Positions 1 to 8,484 of a stretch of 45,485 bases of DNA are shown piece after piece. The notes under the pieces are model-generated. The model saw only the letters and a list, made by a program, of their open reading frames with translations. It made no database searches and was not told the origin of the DNA. This DNA is from Lactococcus ileimucosae. Its GTDB lineage: Bacteria; Bacillota; Bacilli; Lactobacillales; Streptococcaceae. The position numbers and the translations under genes are program-made. The DNA lies in NCBI RefSeq assembly GCF_943193185.1, contig NZ_CALPDE010000017.1, positions 1-45,485 of the forward strand, written 5' to 3'. The first letter of the stretch is position 1. Each line of letters starts with the position of its first letter.

Positions 1-14
1 ATTTTTACGCATGA

Positions 15-77
15 GAAAAGCTCCTTGTTAAAATGGACGAAATATTTTTTTATTTCTTGTCCATTTTAACAGGAGCT
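15..77 (-). terminator. Intrinsic terminator after the MFS exporter gene
   Basis: Two arms of about 19 bases (19-38 and 59-77) are complementary except for one bulged base and enclose a 20-base AT-rich loop. Read on the minus strand, the hairpin is followed by a T-rich run (TTTTTCTC). It lies 74 bases beyond the stop of the minus-strand exporter gene, so it probably ends that transcript. The stem is longer than in a typical terminator. Confidence 0.6.
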
Positions 78-150
78 GTTCAGAGTGCTTCCTTTTTATT
101 TTCTTTTATGATTTTTCTCATCTTTCGGTAGTTTCTGATGCAATGCTTTT

Positions 151-1317
151 TTAAAAGTTTGCTTGCTTTCTTTTACGAGTCATAAGCATTGAGAGTATTC
201 CGGTTCCAAATAAAATAATCGCTGAAATATAATAAGGGAAAAAGTGATTAATGTCGAACATCATCCCTGCCGCCAATGGCCCTAAAATATTACCGAAGCT
301 TGTAAAGGTTGAATTCAAACCATTAATCGCTCCTTGCTGATCTCCTGCATGCTTTGAGAGATAGGTTGTGACTGCGGGTCTGAACAAATCAAAAGCGAGG
401 AAAATAACAAAGGTTGATAAGGCTACAGTTATTCTATTTCCTGTAAAAGCGATAACAGCAATAAAGAGAGCACTTGCGAAGAAAGTCAAATGAATCAGGT
501 GCAGTTCACCAATTTTTTCGACAATCCAATCAAAGAGGAAAAGTTGAAAGAAAAGGGCAAGAATACCGCTGACAGTGATTATCAAAGCAATTTCGCTCAT
601 TGTAAAACCGAAATTAATCGTTGCCATGATGCTGTAAATCGACTCGAAAGCCTGTAATCCAAATGAGGAAATCAAAATAACAACAAAAAGCGACGTAAAC
701 ATTGGATTTTTAAGAATATCTAGAAACGAGGATTGAGTTGCTTCAGGATTAATATCCATCGTTTTCTCCGACTCTTTAAGCACAGTCATACTTAAGATAA
801 AGCCAACAAATGCTAACAAGGCAGCCACATAAAAAGGCACCCGTATCCCAAATTTTGCTATAAAGCCACCTACACCAGGACCAATAATAAATCCACCGCT
901 AATTGCTGCTGAAACTTTCCCCATAGCCTTGGCACGCTCAGCGAGTGTTGTTAAGTCTGCAACATAGGCTGTTACTGAAGGCATGAGCAAGGCAGCTGCA
1001 ATACCGCCTAATGCGCGTGAGATATAAAATACGGCTTTGACCTGTGCTAAGCCAAATAAAAGCTCCGAAAAAGAAAAGATAATCATCCCCAAGGCAATCA
1101 ACTTTTTTCGTCCAACCTTGTCTGATAAATATCCTGCAGCAGGCGATGCAATCAATTGAGCAATTGCAAAAATCGAAATCATCATTCCCATGGTTGTTCC
1201 TGAAAAATGCATTTGCTCTTTTAATGGTGGTAGAACAGGAATAACAAGGCCCACTCCTAAGAAGACCAGCAGTAGGTTGGAAATCGCTAAATTAATCATC
1301 CATTTTTTGTTTTTCAT
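151..1317 (-). CDS. MFS multidrug efflux transporter, NorA/Bmr-like (DHA1)
   Basis: The 388-residue protein is a 12-helix major facilitator of the drug:H+ antiporter-1 type. It resembles NorA of Staphylococcus from the first helix (FLGVGLVIPVLPPL) through motif A in the loop after helix 2 (GYLSDKVGRKK, about residues 62-72) and the GPGVGG motif C near residue 147. It should export hydrophobic cationic drugs or quinolones at the membrane; the substrate cannot be read from sequence. A strong GGGGGTG ribosome site precedes the ATG. It is the last gene before a terminator and is separated from gshF by its own leader with a hairpin (1340-1384). The family call is firm, the substrate is not. Confidence 0.85.
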   Translation of the reverse strand: MKNKKWMINLAISNLLLVFLGVGLVIPVLPPLKEQMHFSGTTMGMMISIFAIAQLIASPAAGYLSDKVGRKKLIALGMIIFSFSELLFGLAQVKAVFYISRALGGIAAALLMPSVTAYVADLTTLAERAKAMGKVSAAISGGFIIGPGVGGFIAKFGIRVPFYVAALLAFVGFILSMTVLKESEKTMDINPEATQSSFLDILKNPMFTSLFVVILISSFGLQAFESIYSIMATINFGFTMSEIALIITVSGILALFFQLFLFDWIVEKIGELHLIHLTFFASALFIAVIAFTGNRITVALSTFVIFLAFDLFRPAVTTYLSKHAGDQQGAINGLNSTFTSFGNILGPLAAGMMFDINHFFPYYISAIILFGTGILSMLMTRKRKQANF

Positions 1318-1339
1318 AAAGTTACACCCCCAATCATCC

Positions 1340-1384
1340 GATAAAAAGACAGATTCAAAAAAATTGAAACCGTCTTTTTATCTT
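1340..1384 (-). promoter_or_regulatory. Terminator-like hairpin in the leader of the MFS exporter
   Basis: The arms AAAAAGAC and GTCTTTTT frame a loop containing a second short A/T pairing (ATTCAA/TTGAAA). Read on the minus strand the hairpin ends in a T-run and lies only 25-65 bases before the exporter ATG. A TATAAT at about 1425 could be the promoter -10. The hairpin could terminate gshF read-through or act as an attenuator for the exporter. Both are inferences. Confidence 0.45.
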
Positions 1385-1532
1385 ATTCTATTTACTAATA
1401 CCCATCTATTCTATCATATTATACAATAAAATAAAAAAGTATCGCATTTATCATTCTATCTTTTAGGTTGAAATGTTCTTACAATAGTCTACAATGAGTA
1501 AACATATTGTTTTCTGAATGTCAGACTTTTAC

Positions 1533-3797
1533 TTATGAAGCAAATACCTCTGGGAATAAATAGCTTAAAACATCCATAGTAACACGTCTCCCCTTCCCTT
1601 TAAGCGGGTATAGGTGAAACAACATTGCCGGGTTGAAATTCGCCTCAATGATACTATAGTCCGATGCAGACTCATCCGTGAGATCCTCAATTAAAATGTC
1701 AACTCCTGTAATATTCACTTGCAATACTCGAGCCACTTGTTCAGCAATCGCTTTATAAGCCTCGGGCATTTCATCAGTCATATCAATAGAATCACCACCT
1801 GTAGAGATATTTGAATTTTCTCGAAGATTTACCCTCACTCCTTTTTCAGGTATGCTCTGCTCTGTATAGCCTTGTACTTCAAGCATTAACTTTTCTGTTT
1901 CAGTGATTTGTATTTTTTCCAGAGGATAACGGTGATCAACTCCTCGTAGAGGATTTTCATTTTTTGATTCTACCAGTTGTGCAATAGTCGATAGGCCATC
2001 ACCGATAACATGTGCTGCATCTCGTCGGAGAACAGCTCTTGTTTTGCCGTTAAGCACAAAGAACCGATATTCCGTTCCCGTAACAAAGGTTTCAACAATA
2101 ACTTCCTTATCTTCATGAAAGGCAATGTCTAACGCTTTTCTAAACTGCGCTTCCGTTGCTGGTTGCTTAAATATAGAAATACCTAAGCCATAATTTGTTG
2201 ATTTTGGCTTAATGACAATGGGCTTATCTTTAAATAGCGGATAAGCCGCCAAGGCCGTTGAAGGTTCTCTAAACTCTTGTCCTTTAGGCGTTTTCAGTTG
2301 TGCACGATCCAGTAACTTTTTCGTCACCACCTTATTTTCCATGACGGCATAGGCTACCATAGAGTCCTTGGAAGTCATATTTCCTTTTTCGACAATTTCT
2401 GTATGCGACTTGTATGTGAGAGAAACCATCTGATCTTGAGCATCTAAAACTTCTACTTTTAATCCTTTCTGAATCGCATCGAACAACAAGTTTTGAGTAG
2501 AAAGCTCTAAGTCAGTGAATCCTGCCAGCTGAAAAGGATATTGATAGGTCTTCTTGCGATAATCCTTTGCTAATTCTAAGGCAAAATTTGCGTTCTCTTG
2601 ATAAGCCAACTCCATTTGCCCTGCTATTGTCATTTCTGGCTTTTCCAACATCTGAGCAAATTTGTCAATAATACCCTGATCTTCTTGTGAAAGATTCAAT
2701 GTCTGCGCAAAATGACGCATTTGTGAGAAAAACTGTTGGCCTTCTTCGTAATAGTTCGTCTTTTTCAAGGGATGTTCCAAGGCAACACAATCATTGATTT
2801 CATAGCCCAGTCTCTGACTTGTGTCTGTACAATCTTCCTCATCCATATAAATAAGATAAAGCGCAAAAAGATGGATGAAACGACTTGTATCCTCATCCAT
2901 TGCTACACGGGCAAATGGATTGAGGTCAAAGTTGCGAAACTCTACATATTGAATGCCACTTTCCATAAGCTCTTCTGCACGTGCTCCACCCCGTAAACGT
3001 ACAGCAGAATAAAACTCCTTCATCTCTGACAATGCGCCTTCCTCAACATAAGCCGACAAGTCATCATAGTACTTCTCCAAGCTCTGATAGCTGACGAAAA
3101 CTTCCTGAGCATTGCGATAACCAAACTTTGAATTTCTGATAGACCGGACAGGCTGTTGAGGCACTTCTGCCTCACCGGTGAAAAATCCAAACTCTGCGCG
3201 TGGAGAGGCACCTAGACAGTAAGTAATGATCCACATGTAGCGCAAATATTGTCGAGCGAGTTTCATATATACTTCTGTCTTGAAGTCTTGAAAGTCTACA
3301 TTTTCCTGCTGCTCCCACATCGCTTGAAGCAAGACATCCGCAAATTCAAAATTATAATGAATACCAGATACCATCTGCTTACGTTTACCATATTTTAGGG
3401 CTAAACCCTGACGGTAAGCCACATCCTTTTCTTTTTCAAGCTCAGCCAATCTGATGTCACCTTCATTTTCTGGAAGTGCGGGAGGCATAGATTGCACCCA
3501 GAGTAGCTCCTCTTCTTCAAGAGAGCGGATAATGACATCATGAAGGGCTTCCATAAACTGTAAGGCTTGCTTTGGATGGTCAAAAACTGGAGTAATTGCT
3601 TCAATCTGTGTTTCTGAAAAATCAGTTTGAATATAGGGATGAAAGCTGCGTGCTCCTAAACACTTAGGATGAGACAGGGTACTCAGCTCTCCTGTTGGAC
3701 GCACACGATGTCCTTCTCTTTCTAAACCGAAATGTGCTTGAAAGAGATAAGGTCTTACTTTTGAACTTGATAATATTTTTTGATAAGAAATAGTCAT
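1533..3797 (-). CDS. gshF: Bifunctional glutamate-cysteine ligase/glutathione synthetase GshF
   Basis: The 754-residue length is normal for the GshF (GshAB) fusion of Gram-positive bacteria, which makes glutathione from Glu, Cys and Gly in two ATP-dependent steps in the cytosol. The N-terminal part (about residues 1-450) is a GshA-type ligase, with the typical start FGLEREGHR. The C-terminal part (about 480-754) is an ATP-grasp domain with KPKSTNYGLGISIF, RAVLRRDAAHVIGDG and SIIEANFNPA. The start ATG has AGGAA eight bases upstream. A TGATATAAT extended -10 lies at about 3860. A glutathione peroxidase gene further along (23716-24198) could use its product. No frameshift or missing segment is seen. 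Confidence 0.95.
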   Translation of the reverse strand: MTISYQKILSSSKVRPYLFQAHFGLEREGHRVRPTGELSTLSHPKCLGARSFHPYIQTDFSETQIEAITPVFDHPKQALQFMEALHDVIIRSLEEEELLWVQSMPPALPENEGDIRLAELEKEKDVAYRQGLALKYGKRKQMVSGIHYNFEFADVLLQAMWEQQENVDFQDFKTEVYMKLARQYLRYMWIITYCLGASPRAEFGFFTGEAEVPQQPVRSIRNSKFGYRNAQEVFVSYQSLEKYYDDLSAYVEEGALSEMKEFYSAVRLRGGARAEELMESGIQYVEFRNFDLNPFARVAMDEDTSRFIHLFALYLIYMDEEDCTDTSQRLGYEINDCVALEHPLKKTNYYEEGQQFFSQMRHFAQTLNLSQEDQGIIDKFAQMLEKPEMTIAGQMELAYQENANFALELAKDYRKKTYQYPFQLAGFTDLELSTQNLLFDAIQKGLKVEVLDAQDQMVSLTYKSHTEIVEKGNMTSKDSMVAYAVMENKVVTKKLLDRAQLKTPKGQEFREPSTALAAYPLFKDKPIVIKPKSTNYGLGISIFKQPATEAQFRKALDIAFHEDKEVIVETFVTGTEYRFFVLNGKTRAVLRRDAAHVIGDGLSTIAQLVESKNENPLRGVDHRYPLEKIQITETEKLMLEVQGYTEQSIPEKGVRVNLRENSNISTGGDSIDMTDEMPEAYKAIAEQVARVLQVNITGVDILIEDLTDESASDYSIIEANFNPAMLFHLYPLKGKGRRVTMDVLSYLFPEVFAS

Positions 3798-4021
3798 TTT
3801 TATTTCCTAGTTTCTATATTTTATTTTTAATAAATTTATTAAAGCACTCACTGTTATTATATCATGTTACTCCCCGTCACTGGCCGAAATAAAAATGCAT
3901 TTTATTTATTGTTCATTGTCAAGAGAGTCCGTTTCTAGATAAATTTGTATTCCTTGTGGTTTAAATGTGTGTTTTAGCATATTACTATTCTTTTTGCCCT
4001 CATTTCTTACTTGACTATACC

Positions 4022-4110
4022 CAAAATTTCTAAACATAAAAAGCTAATGGATTTCTAAATTTTGTTAAAATAAAAATAGACAGAAAGGAAGGATTTGTAG
4101 AAATCCATTA
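4022..4110 (+). promoter_or_regulatory. Overlapping inverted repeats before the lipoprotein remnant
   Basis: Two inverted repeats interlock. CAAAATTT (4022-4029) can pair with AAATTTTG (4057-4064), and TAATGGATTTCT (4045-4056) can pair perfectly with AGAAATCCATTA (4099-4110). The two pairings cross, so they are exclusive or form a pseudoknot. They sit just before the plus-strand lipoprotein start. This may be a relic leader of the lost transporter gene; no known riboswitch was recognised. Confidence 0.35.
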
Positions 4111-4119
4111 ATATAAAAA

Positions 4120-4284
4120 ATGAATAAAAAATTAGTTTTAAGTCTCGCCTTATTTTCTCTCACTTCTTTTGGGGTTTTGACCGCCTGCAGCAAAAAAGAA
4201 AACGTCAAGCCTGAGCCAAGAGAAATTATCGTGGCAACAAATGCTAACTCAAGACCTAATTTTTATAATCGCTCAATGCAATAA
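4120..4284 (+). pseudogene. Truncated ABC-transporter solute-binding lipoprotein (N-terminal remnant)
   Basis: A 54-codon plus-strand frame begins MNKKLVLSLALFSLTSF, has a lipobox VLTAC and continues with the SKKE..EPREIIVATNANSRP stretch that opens amino-acid-type periplasmic-binding lipoproteins. It then runs into a short unrelated tail and stops. Full-length proteins of this kind have about 270 residues, so only the signal peptide and first strand remain. It is the only plus-strand coding trace in this part of the window and is wedged between gshF and rplL, both on the minus strand. A GGAAGG at 4087-4092 is too far away to be a good ribosome site. It is most likely a deletion scar. A genuine small lipoprotein is less likely. 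Confidence 0.6.
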
Positions 4285-4329
4285 AAGTCAGGTAAATCGG
4301 ATTTCCGCATTCAAACAAGTATATAATTC

Positions 4330-4695
4330 TTATTTAAGTGTGATTGAAGCACCAGCTTCTTCCAATTTAGCTTTGATTTCTTCAGCTTCTGCAGCTGCAA
4401 CGCCTTCTTTAATCATTGTTGGTGCACCATCAACGAGTTCTTTAGCTTCTTTCAAGCCAAGACCAGTGATTTCACGAACAGCTTTGATTGTAGCTACTTT
4501 TTTGTCGCCTGCTGCTGTCAATTCAACGTCAAATGAATCTTTAGCTGCTGCAGCTTCGCCGCCAGCTGCTGCTACTGCTACAGGAGCAGCTGCAGTTACG
4601 TCAAATTTTTCTTCGATTGCTTTAACGAGCTCAGAGAGTTCGAGGATTGTTGCTGTTTCAAGTTCAGCAACGATGTTTTCAATGTTCAATGCCAT
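4330..4695 (-). CDS. rplL: 50S ribosomal protein L7/L12
   Basis: The 121-residue sequence is typical of L7/L12, the stalk protein that recruits translation GTPases. It has an N-terminal dimerisation helix ([30 protein letters not shown]), an Ala/Gly-rich hinge (about 38-50) and the conserved C-terminal domain with [15 protein letters not shown]. It follows rplJ by 78 bases in the standard rplJ-rplL order. No clear intrinsic terminator follows the stop; the lipoprotein remnant begins 46 bases away on the other strand, so the native terminator may have been lost in the same rearrangement. Confidence 0.98.
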   Translation of the reverse strand: MALNIENIVAELETATILELSELVKAIEEKFDVTAAAPVAVAAAGGEAAAAKDSFDVELTAAGDKKVATIKAVREITGLGLKEAKELVDGAPTMIKEGVAAAEAEEIKAKLEEAGASITLK

Positions 4696-4773
4696 TTTGA
4701 TTCTCCTAGTAAATTTTAGTTTGTTGCGTAAATCCGCCGATATAAAAGTTGCTTACTGTTATTCCTAATGGAA

Positions 4774-5289
4774 TTAAGCAGCTGATTCTTCTTTTTCTGC
4801 AACAGCTTTGACTGCGAGAGCCACGTTGCGGACAGGTGCTTGAAGCACTGAAAGAAGCATAGAAAGAAGACCGTCGCGGTTTGGAAGAGATGCAATAGCT
4901 GCAATTTCTTCTTTGCTTGAAACTTTTCCTTCGATAACACCAGCTTTGATTTCAAGTTTATCTGCTGTTTTAGCAAATTCGCTCAAAATTTTAGCAGGTG
5001 CAATAGCATCTTCGTTTGAGATAGCTACTACTGATGGACCTACGAAGCTGTCGTTCAATGCTTCGAGTCCAGCTTTTTCAGCTGCACGACGCAAGATTGA
5101 GTTTTTAACAACTTTGAATTCCACACCAGCTTCACGCAACTCTTTACGAAGTTGAGTGTCTTGTTCTACAGTTAAACCACGTGAGCTTGCAACAACGATA
5201 GATGTCGCAGCTTCAAATTTTTCCGCAAAGACGTTAACCAACTCAGCTTTCTTAGCAATAGTTGCTTCGTTTACTTTGTAATCGCTCAT
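4774..5289 (-). CDS. rplJ: 50S ribosomal protein L10
   Basis: The 171-residue protein matches L10, the base of the L7/L12 stalk on 23S rRNA. It has the N-terminal rRNA-binding domain ([20 protein letters not shown], then SSRGLTVEQ) and a C-terminal helix that binds L7/L12 dimers ([21 protein letters not shown]). The ATG is preceded by TGGAGG. Upstream lies a long leader of the L10-leader type, so translation is probably autoregulated by the L10-L7/L12 complex. Confidence 0.98.
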   Translation of the reverse strand: MSDYKVNEATIAKKAELVNVFAEKFEAATSIVVASSRGLTVEQDTQLRKELREAGVEFKVVKNSILRRAAEKAGLEALNDSFVGPSVVAISNEDAIAPAKILSEFAKTADKLEIKAGVIEGKVSSKEEIAAIASLPNRDGLLSMLLSVLQAPVRNVALAVKAVAEKEESAA

Positions 5290-5324
5290 TTTTTACCTCC
5301 ATTTTATTTTGTTCGTAAGAATTT

Positions 5325-5450
5325 TTGCAAATAAAAATCCCCACGACCAAAAGACATAGAGAGTTCAATCATTGTTTAAAATGTTTGTCCTCGGTTGGAT
5401 GCTTATGACTAACGTCCCCAACTGTCTTCGGTCAGTCCTTTTCAGAACTT
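5325..5450 (-). ncRNA. L10 leader, ribosomal-protein autoregulatory RNA
   Basis: On the minus strand this stretch has the features of the Firmicutes L10 leader: GGACTGACCGAAGACAG with a downstream GGGGACGTTAG, GCATCCAACCGAGGACAA, and a terminal TTTTGGTCGTGGGGATTTTTA that can form a terminator. The stretch lies between the promoter at 5456-5484 and rplJ. In this family, L10 with L7/L12 binds a kink-turn-like site mimicking 23S rRNA and lowers expression. Boundaries are approximate. Confidence 0.8.
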
Positions 5451-5455
5451 CTATT

Positions 5456-5484
5456 AGTATATCAGATGTTAGAAAGAAATGCAA
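5456..5484 (-). promoter_or_regulatory. rplJ-rplL promoter
   Basis: On the minus strand a TTGCAT -35 (5479-5484) and a TATACT -10 (5456-5461) are separated by 17 bases, and the -10 is extended by TGA. The position immediately before the L10 leader supports the call. Confidence 0.7.
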
Positions 5485-5496
5485 GAAGAAAATAAA

Positions 5497-5528
5497 AAAA
5501 TGATCATTCACCAAGCCATGATCATTTT
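5497..5528 (-). terminator. Terminator after ribU
   Basis: AAAATGATCA and TGATCATTTT are perfectly complementary around a 12-base loop. On the minus strand a TTTTTTTATTTT run follows. It is 41 bases past the ribU stop. Confidence 0.8.
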
Positions 5529-5568
5529 ATCCTTTTGTTCACCCGCATTATGGGCTATTTTTTTATTT

Positions 5569-6153
5569 TTAAGCGTTAATAAATTTGATTGCTTTTGAAC
5601 CGCGTAACGCCCAGTACAGTAAAGCGAAACTCCCTGCAAAAATCAGCCCCTCTAAGATGTTAAAGACAATAACAGCACCAATATAAGCTGAAATACCCCC
5701 TGGAAACATCGTTGCGATATCAAAATTAGCAAACATTGAATAAAGGGGAATTGCATAAACATAGTTAAGTATTACCATCACTGCGGTTAAAGACAAAGTC
5801 CCCGAGAGGGTTGCCATAATGTAATTACGTAAGCTAAATTTGTGACGGAGGAAAAACCAAAGTACCAGTACAAATACTGTAACAGCTACGATATTCATCG
5901 GAAGGCCAATATAGGTATTTACGCCGTCACTGTTTAACAAGAGCCATAAAAATGAGCGAATGATAAGAATGGCAAAAGCACTGCTCAAGCCAAGCATAAA
6001 CAACCCGATCAAAATAGGCAAGATTGTAAAATCAATTTTTAAAAAACTGGCACTCGGAACCAAAGCAAATTGGAACATGGGGTAGGACAGTACAAATGAA
6101 ATTGCACTAAGCATTGCGATAAGTGTGAGTCGACGTGTTTTTGAATTTGACAC
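5569..6153 (-). CDS. ribU: Riboflavin ECF transporter, S component RibU
   Basis: The 194-residue hydrophobic protein has about six membrane helices and matches RibU, the substrate-binding subunit that takes up riboflavin with the shared EcfA-EcfA'-EcfT energy module (not in this window). The N-terminal segment (RRLTLIAMLSAISFVLSYP) and the LKIDFTILPILIGLFMLG helix with IRSFLWLLLNS are typical. It stands alone behind an FMN riboswitch, the usual setting for ribU. The start is preceded by TGGAGG. The family call and regulation support each other. Confidence 0.95.
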   Translation of the reverse strand: MSNSKTRRLTLIAMLSAISFVLSYPMFQFALVPSASFLKIDFTILPILIGLFMLGLSSAFAILIIRSFLWLLLNSDGVNTYIGLPMNIVAVTVFVLVLWFFLRHKFSLRNYIMATLSGTLSLTAVMVILNYVYAIPLYSMFANFDIATMFPGGISAYIGAVIVFNILEGLIFAGSFALLYWALRGSKAIKFINA

Positions 6154-6254
6154 GAAAAAACCTCCAAAATAGAAAATAATATTTCTTCATTTTGAAGGGA
6201 GCATTTGAATATCGGCGAAAATTGACACAGCCCTAAAAGAACCGGTCCTATCTC

Positions 6255-6366
6255 TTATTCTTCTCCCATCCAGACTTTACTGTCGGTTGTGGAATTACAC
6301 CACATCAAGCTTTTCAGCTTCGCGGACTTTAACCGCCGGTCCCGAATTTCACGGTGCCCTGAAGAT
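6255..6366 (-). ncRNA. FMN riboswitch (RFN element)
   Basis: All conserved RFN blocks are visible on the minus strand: CTTCAGGGCACCGTGAAATT, GACCGGCGGTTAAAGTCCGCG, GTGGTGTAATTCCAC, and AACCGACAGTAAAGTCTGG followed by GATGGGAGAAG. The terminal stem CTTC/GAAG closes the junction. It binds FMN and should switch off ribU. No strong terminator lies between it and ribU, but a CTCCC that could pair with GGGAG suggests control by expression-platform refolding, possibly of the ribosome site. Confidence 0.95.
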
Positions 6367-6372
6367 AAGTTT

Positions 6373-6378
6373 ATTATA
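6373..6378 (-). promoter_or_regulatory. Extended -10 of the ribU promoter
   Basis: TGATATAAT on the minus strand lies directly before the FMN riboswitch, giving transcription start near its first stem. The -35 region is weak, as is common with an extended -10. Confidence 0.55.
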
Positions 6379-6520
6379 TCACAAAAAAACTTTTTTAGGT
6401 TAAAATAAGTTTTTGAGTCAAGATTTAAAGTCCGAAAAACCGTTGAAGCTTTTATCCAACACTAAACACTTTGTGCTGTCCACCTGATAAGGGCGACATT
6501 TAAAACTTTCCTTTTGCGTA

Positions 6521-7189
6521 TCAGTCATTAAGACTTTGGACAGCTTTAGAGATTGGGGTATTTCCCATGACAAATTCAAATTCTTTTCTGATGCTAAAGT
6601 CATTTCTTAAGGTTTCAAGAATCACTTTAGCCACATCTTCACGGGGAATATTTCCTATTTCCACATACCTTCCTAGATTAATTTTACCTGTACTGGATTG
6701 ATCTGTCAGTATCCCGGGGTGAACAATCGTCCAGTCCAAGTTTGTTCGTGTTTTTAGCCATTCATCAGCATAATTTTTCGCAATAGTGTAAATTTTCAGT
6801 GAAGAATTTTCCTTAATTTGGCGACTTATTTCTTTACGTCCTGCACGGAAAGTACTTACCATAATGAAACGTTTAACATTGGCTTTTTCTGCGGCAGTCA
6901 TGACCTTAACTGCTCCATCTAAGTCAATCATGATTGTCTTATCTAGACCAGAGCCACCAGCGCCGGCGCTAAAAACTACCGCATCAACATCAGACATCGC
7001 TGCCGCGAATTCTTCAATCGAATTATGGATGATATCCAAGATGACTGTTTCAATCCCAAGTTGCTTAAAAAATTCTCGCTGCTCTTCTTTACGAATAACA
7101 GCTTTTTCTTGAATTTCAGGATAATCTTTTAAGTTTTCTGCCAAATGTTTAGCAACTTTTCCATTTGCACCAACTACAAGTACTTTCAT
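6521..7189 (-). CDS. NAD(P)-binding atypical short-chain dehydrogenase (YhfK/NmrA-like)
   Basis: The 222-residue protein has a Rossmann start MKVLVVGANGKVAKHLAENL with the GxxGxxG-like pattern, then VFSAGAGGSG and the FIMVSTFRAGR strand. It lacks a clear YxxxK pair in classical form, though IYTIAKNYADEWL supplies Y and K near residues 133-138. This matches the atypical SDR5/NmrA group (B. subtilis YhfK type), cytosolic NAD(P)H-binding proteins of unsettled substrate. It lies alone between ribU and guaC. The fold is confident. The reaction is not known. Confidence 0.8.
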   Translation of the reverse strand: MKVLVVGANGKVAKHLAENLKDYPEIQEKAVIRKEEQREFFKQLGIETVILDIIHNSIEEFAAAMSDVDAVVFSAGAGGSGLDKTIMIDLDGAVKVMTAAEKANVKRFIMVSTFRAGRKEISRQIKENSSLKIYTIAKNYADEWLKTRTNLDWTIVHPGILTDQSSTGKINLGRYVEIGNIPREDVAKVILETLRNDFSIRKEFEFVMGNTPISKAVQSLND

Positions 7190-7287
7190 AATACTCCTTA
7201 CTTTCTAAAATGAATCAATTTTTTATCTTCACTAACATTCTACATCATCCTTTGCGGGCTTTCAAAAATAATTGACTTTGAACGACA

Positions 7288-7318
7288 TAAAAAACTGTCA
7301 GTAAGTTGACAGCTTTTT
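7288..7318 (-). terminator. Terminator after guaC
   Basis: CTGTCA and TGACAG enclose GTAAGT. On the minus strand the stem is followed by TTTTTT. It is immediately past the guaC stop. Confidence 0.75.
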
Positions 7319-7323
7319 CCATT

Positions 7324-8313
7324 TTATAACGCATCACCATTCCAAATTGAGTTTTTCACGATGACATAATCCACTTTGCGTAGAGCATTGAGATCACGTC
7401 CACCTGCGTAGGAAATCGAACTCTGAAGATCTTCTTGCATTTCTTTAAGTGTATCTTTCAGAGAGCCCTTGTGCGGCAAGAGGATTTTTTTCCCTTCAAC
7501 ATTTTTATGCTCACCCTTTTGATATTCACTCGCCGAGCCAAAATATTCTTTGTAAAGCTTGCCCTCTTGTTCAATGGTTTTACCTGGAGACTCTTCATGT
7601 GCGGCAAAGAGAGAGCCTATCATAACCATGCTTGCACCAAAACGGACAGATTTTGCAATATCACCATGTGTACGAATGCCACCATCAGCAATGATTGGCT
7701 TACTTGCAGCCTTTGCACACCAACGAAGAGCTGCAAGTTGCCAACCGCCTGTTCCGAAACCTGTTTTTACCTTTGTGATACAAACTTTGCCTGGACCGAT
7801 GCCAACTTTAGTCGCATCCGCACCAGCATTTTCCAATTCGCGAACGGCTTCAGGGGTTCCCACATTACCAGCAATAACAAAGACTTGCGGCATGAGACGT
7901 TTTATGAGCTGTATCATCTCAATCACAGAGTTGGCATGCCCATGGGCAATATCGATAGTAATGTAATCTGGAATAGTTGCTGTTTCCGCCAAATCACGGA
8001 CAAACTGACGTTCATTGTCTTTAACACCAACAGAAATCGATGCAATAAGATTTTGAGCATGCATCTTTTCGATAAAGTCTTTACGTGTACTTTCTTCAAA
8101 GCGATGCATAATATAGAAATAACCTTGCTTGGCTAACATTTCAGCAATATTTTCATCGATAATCGTTTGCATATTTGCAGGAACAACAGGGAGTTTAAAG
8201 GTATGAGCTCCTAACTTAACTGACGTATCTGCTTCGCTACGACTGTTAATTATACACTTATTTGGAATAAGTTGGATATCTTCGTAATCAAAAACTGGAA
8301 CCATTGTGTTCAT
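7324..8313 (-). CDS. guaC: GMP reductase
   Basis: The 329-residue protein matches Firmicutes GuaC closely ([37 protein letters not shown]). It converts GMP to IMP with NADPH and releases ammonia. The catalytic Cys178 is in [11 protein letters not shown], followed by [20 protein letters not shown] and the phosphate-binding [11 protein letters not shown]. The B. subtilis protein starts two or three residues later, and an internal ATG at codon 4 is an alternative start. It is monocistronic, with a leader of two hairpins upstream and a terminator downstream. Confidence 0.96.
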   Translation of the reverse strand: MNTMVPVFDYEDIQLIPNKCIINSRSEADTSVKLGAHTFKLPVVPANMQTIIDENIAEMLAKQGYFYIMHRFEESTRKDFIEKMHAQNLIASISVGVKDNERQFVRDLAETATIPDYITIDIAHGHANSVIEMIQLIKRLMPQVFVIAGNVGTPEAVRELENAGADATKVGIGPGKVCITKVKTGFGTGGWQLAALRWCAKAASKPIIADGGIRTHGDIAKSVRFGASMVMIGSLFAAHEESPGKTIEQEGKLYKEYFGSASEYQKGEHKNVEGKKILLPHKGSLKDTLKEMQEDLQSSISYAGGRDLNALRKVDYVIVKNSIWNGDAL

Positions 8314-8344
8314 AAAAATGCCTCTTTATTCATTTGTTATTACA

Positions 8345-8420
8345 GAATACCGACCGAGTTTTCCTCTACGAAAACTTCTCTAGTTTGGCGATAAATATCT
8401 CTGCAACCAAACCTTCCTTA
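8345..8420 (-). promoter_or_regulatory. Structured 5' leader of guaC
   Basis: On the minus strand two consecutive hairpins occupy the leader: GTTTGG/CCAAAC (8383-8412) around an 18-base loop, and AGTTTTC/GAAAACT (8357-8376) around GTAGAG. A TAGAAT that could be a -10 is just upstream, near 8426. The usual purine-riboswitch core was not found. The leader may regulate guaC or just be structured RNA. Confidence 0.4.
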
Positions 8421-8456
8421 TTTATTCTACCGCATATTGACTTAAAAAAATAGAAA

Positions 8457-8479
8457 AAAACTGATTTCACATCAGTTTT
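8457..8479 (-). terminator. Terminator of the thioesterase/HAD/membrane-protein operon
   Basis: AAACTGAT and ATCAGTTT pair around five bases. A T-run follows on the minus strand, six bases past the stop of the membrane-protein gene. Confidence 0.75.
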
Positions 8480-8484
8480 ACGGC

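Noticed and set aside
6418-6603. 61-residue minus-strand frame overlapping the SDR gene end
   Set aside because: No ribosome site or family likeness; it overlaps the SDR coding region in another frame.
7435-8136. Long plus-strand ORFs opposite guaC
   Set aside because: They are shadows of a highly conserved minus-strand gene; no ribosome site or family likeness.
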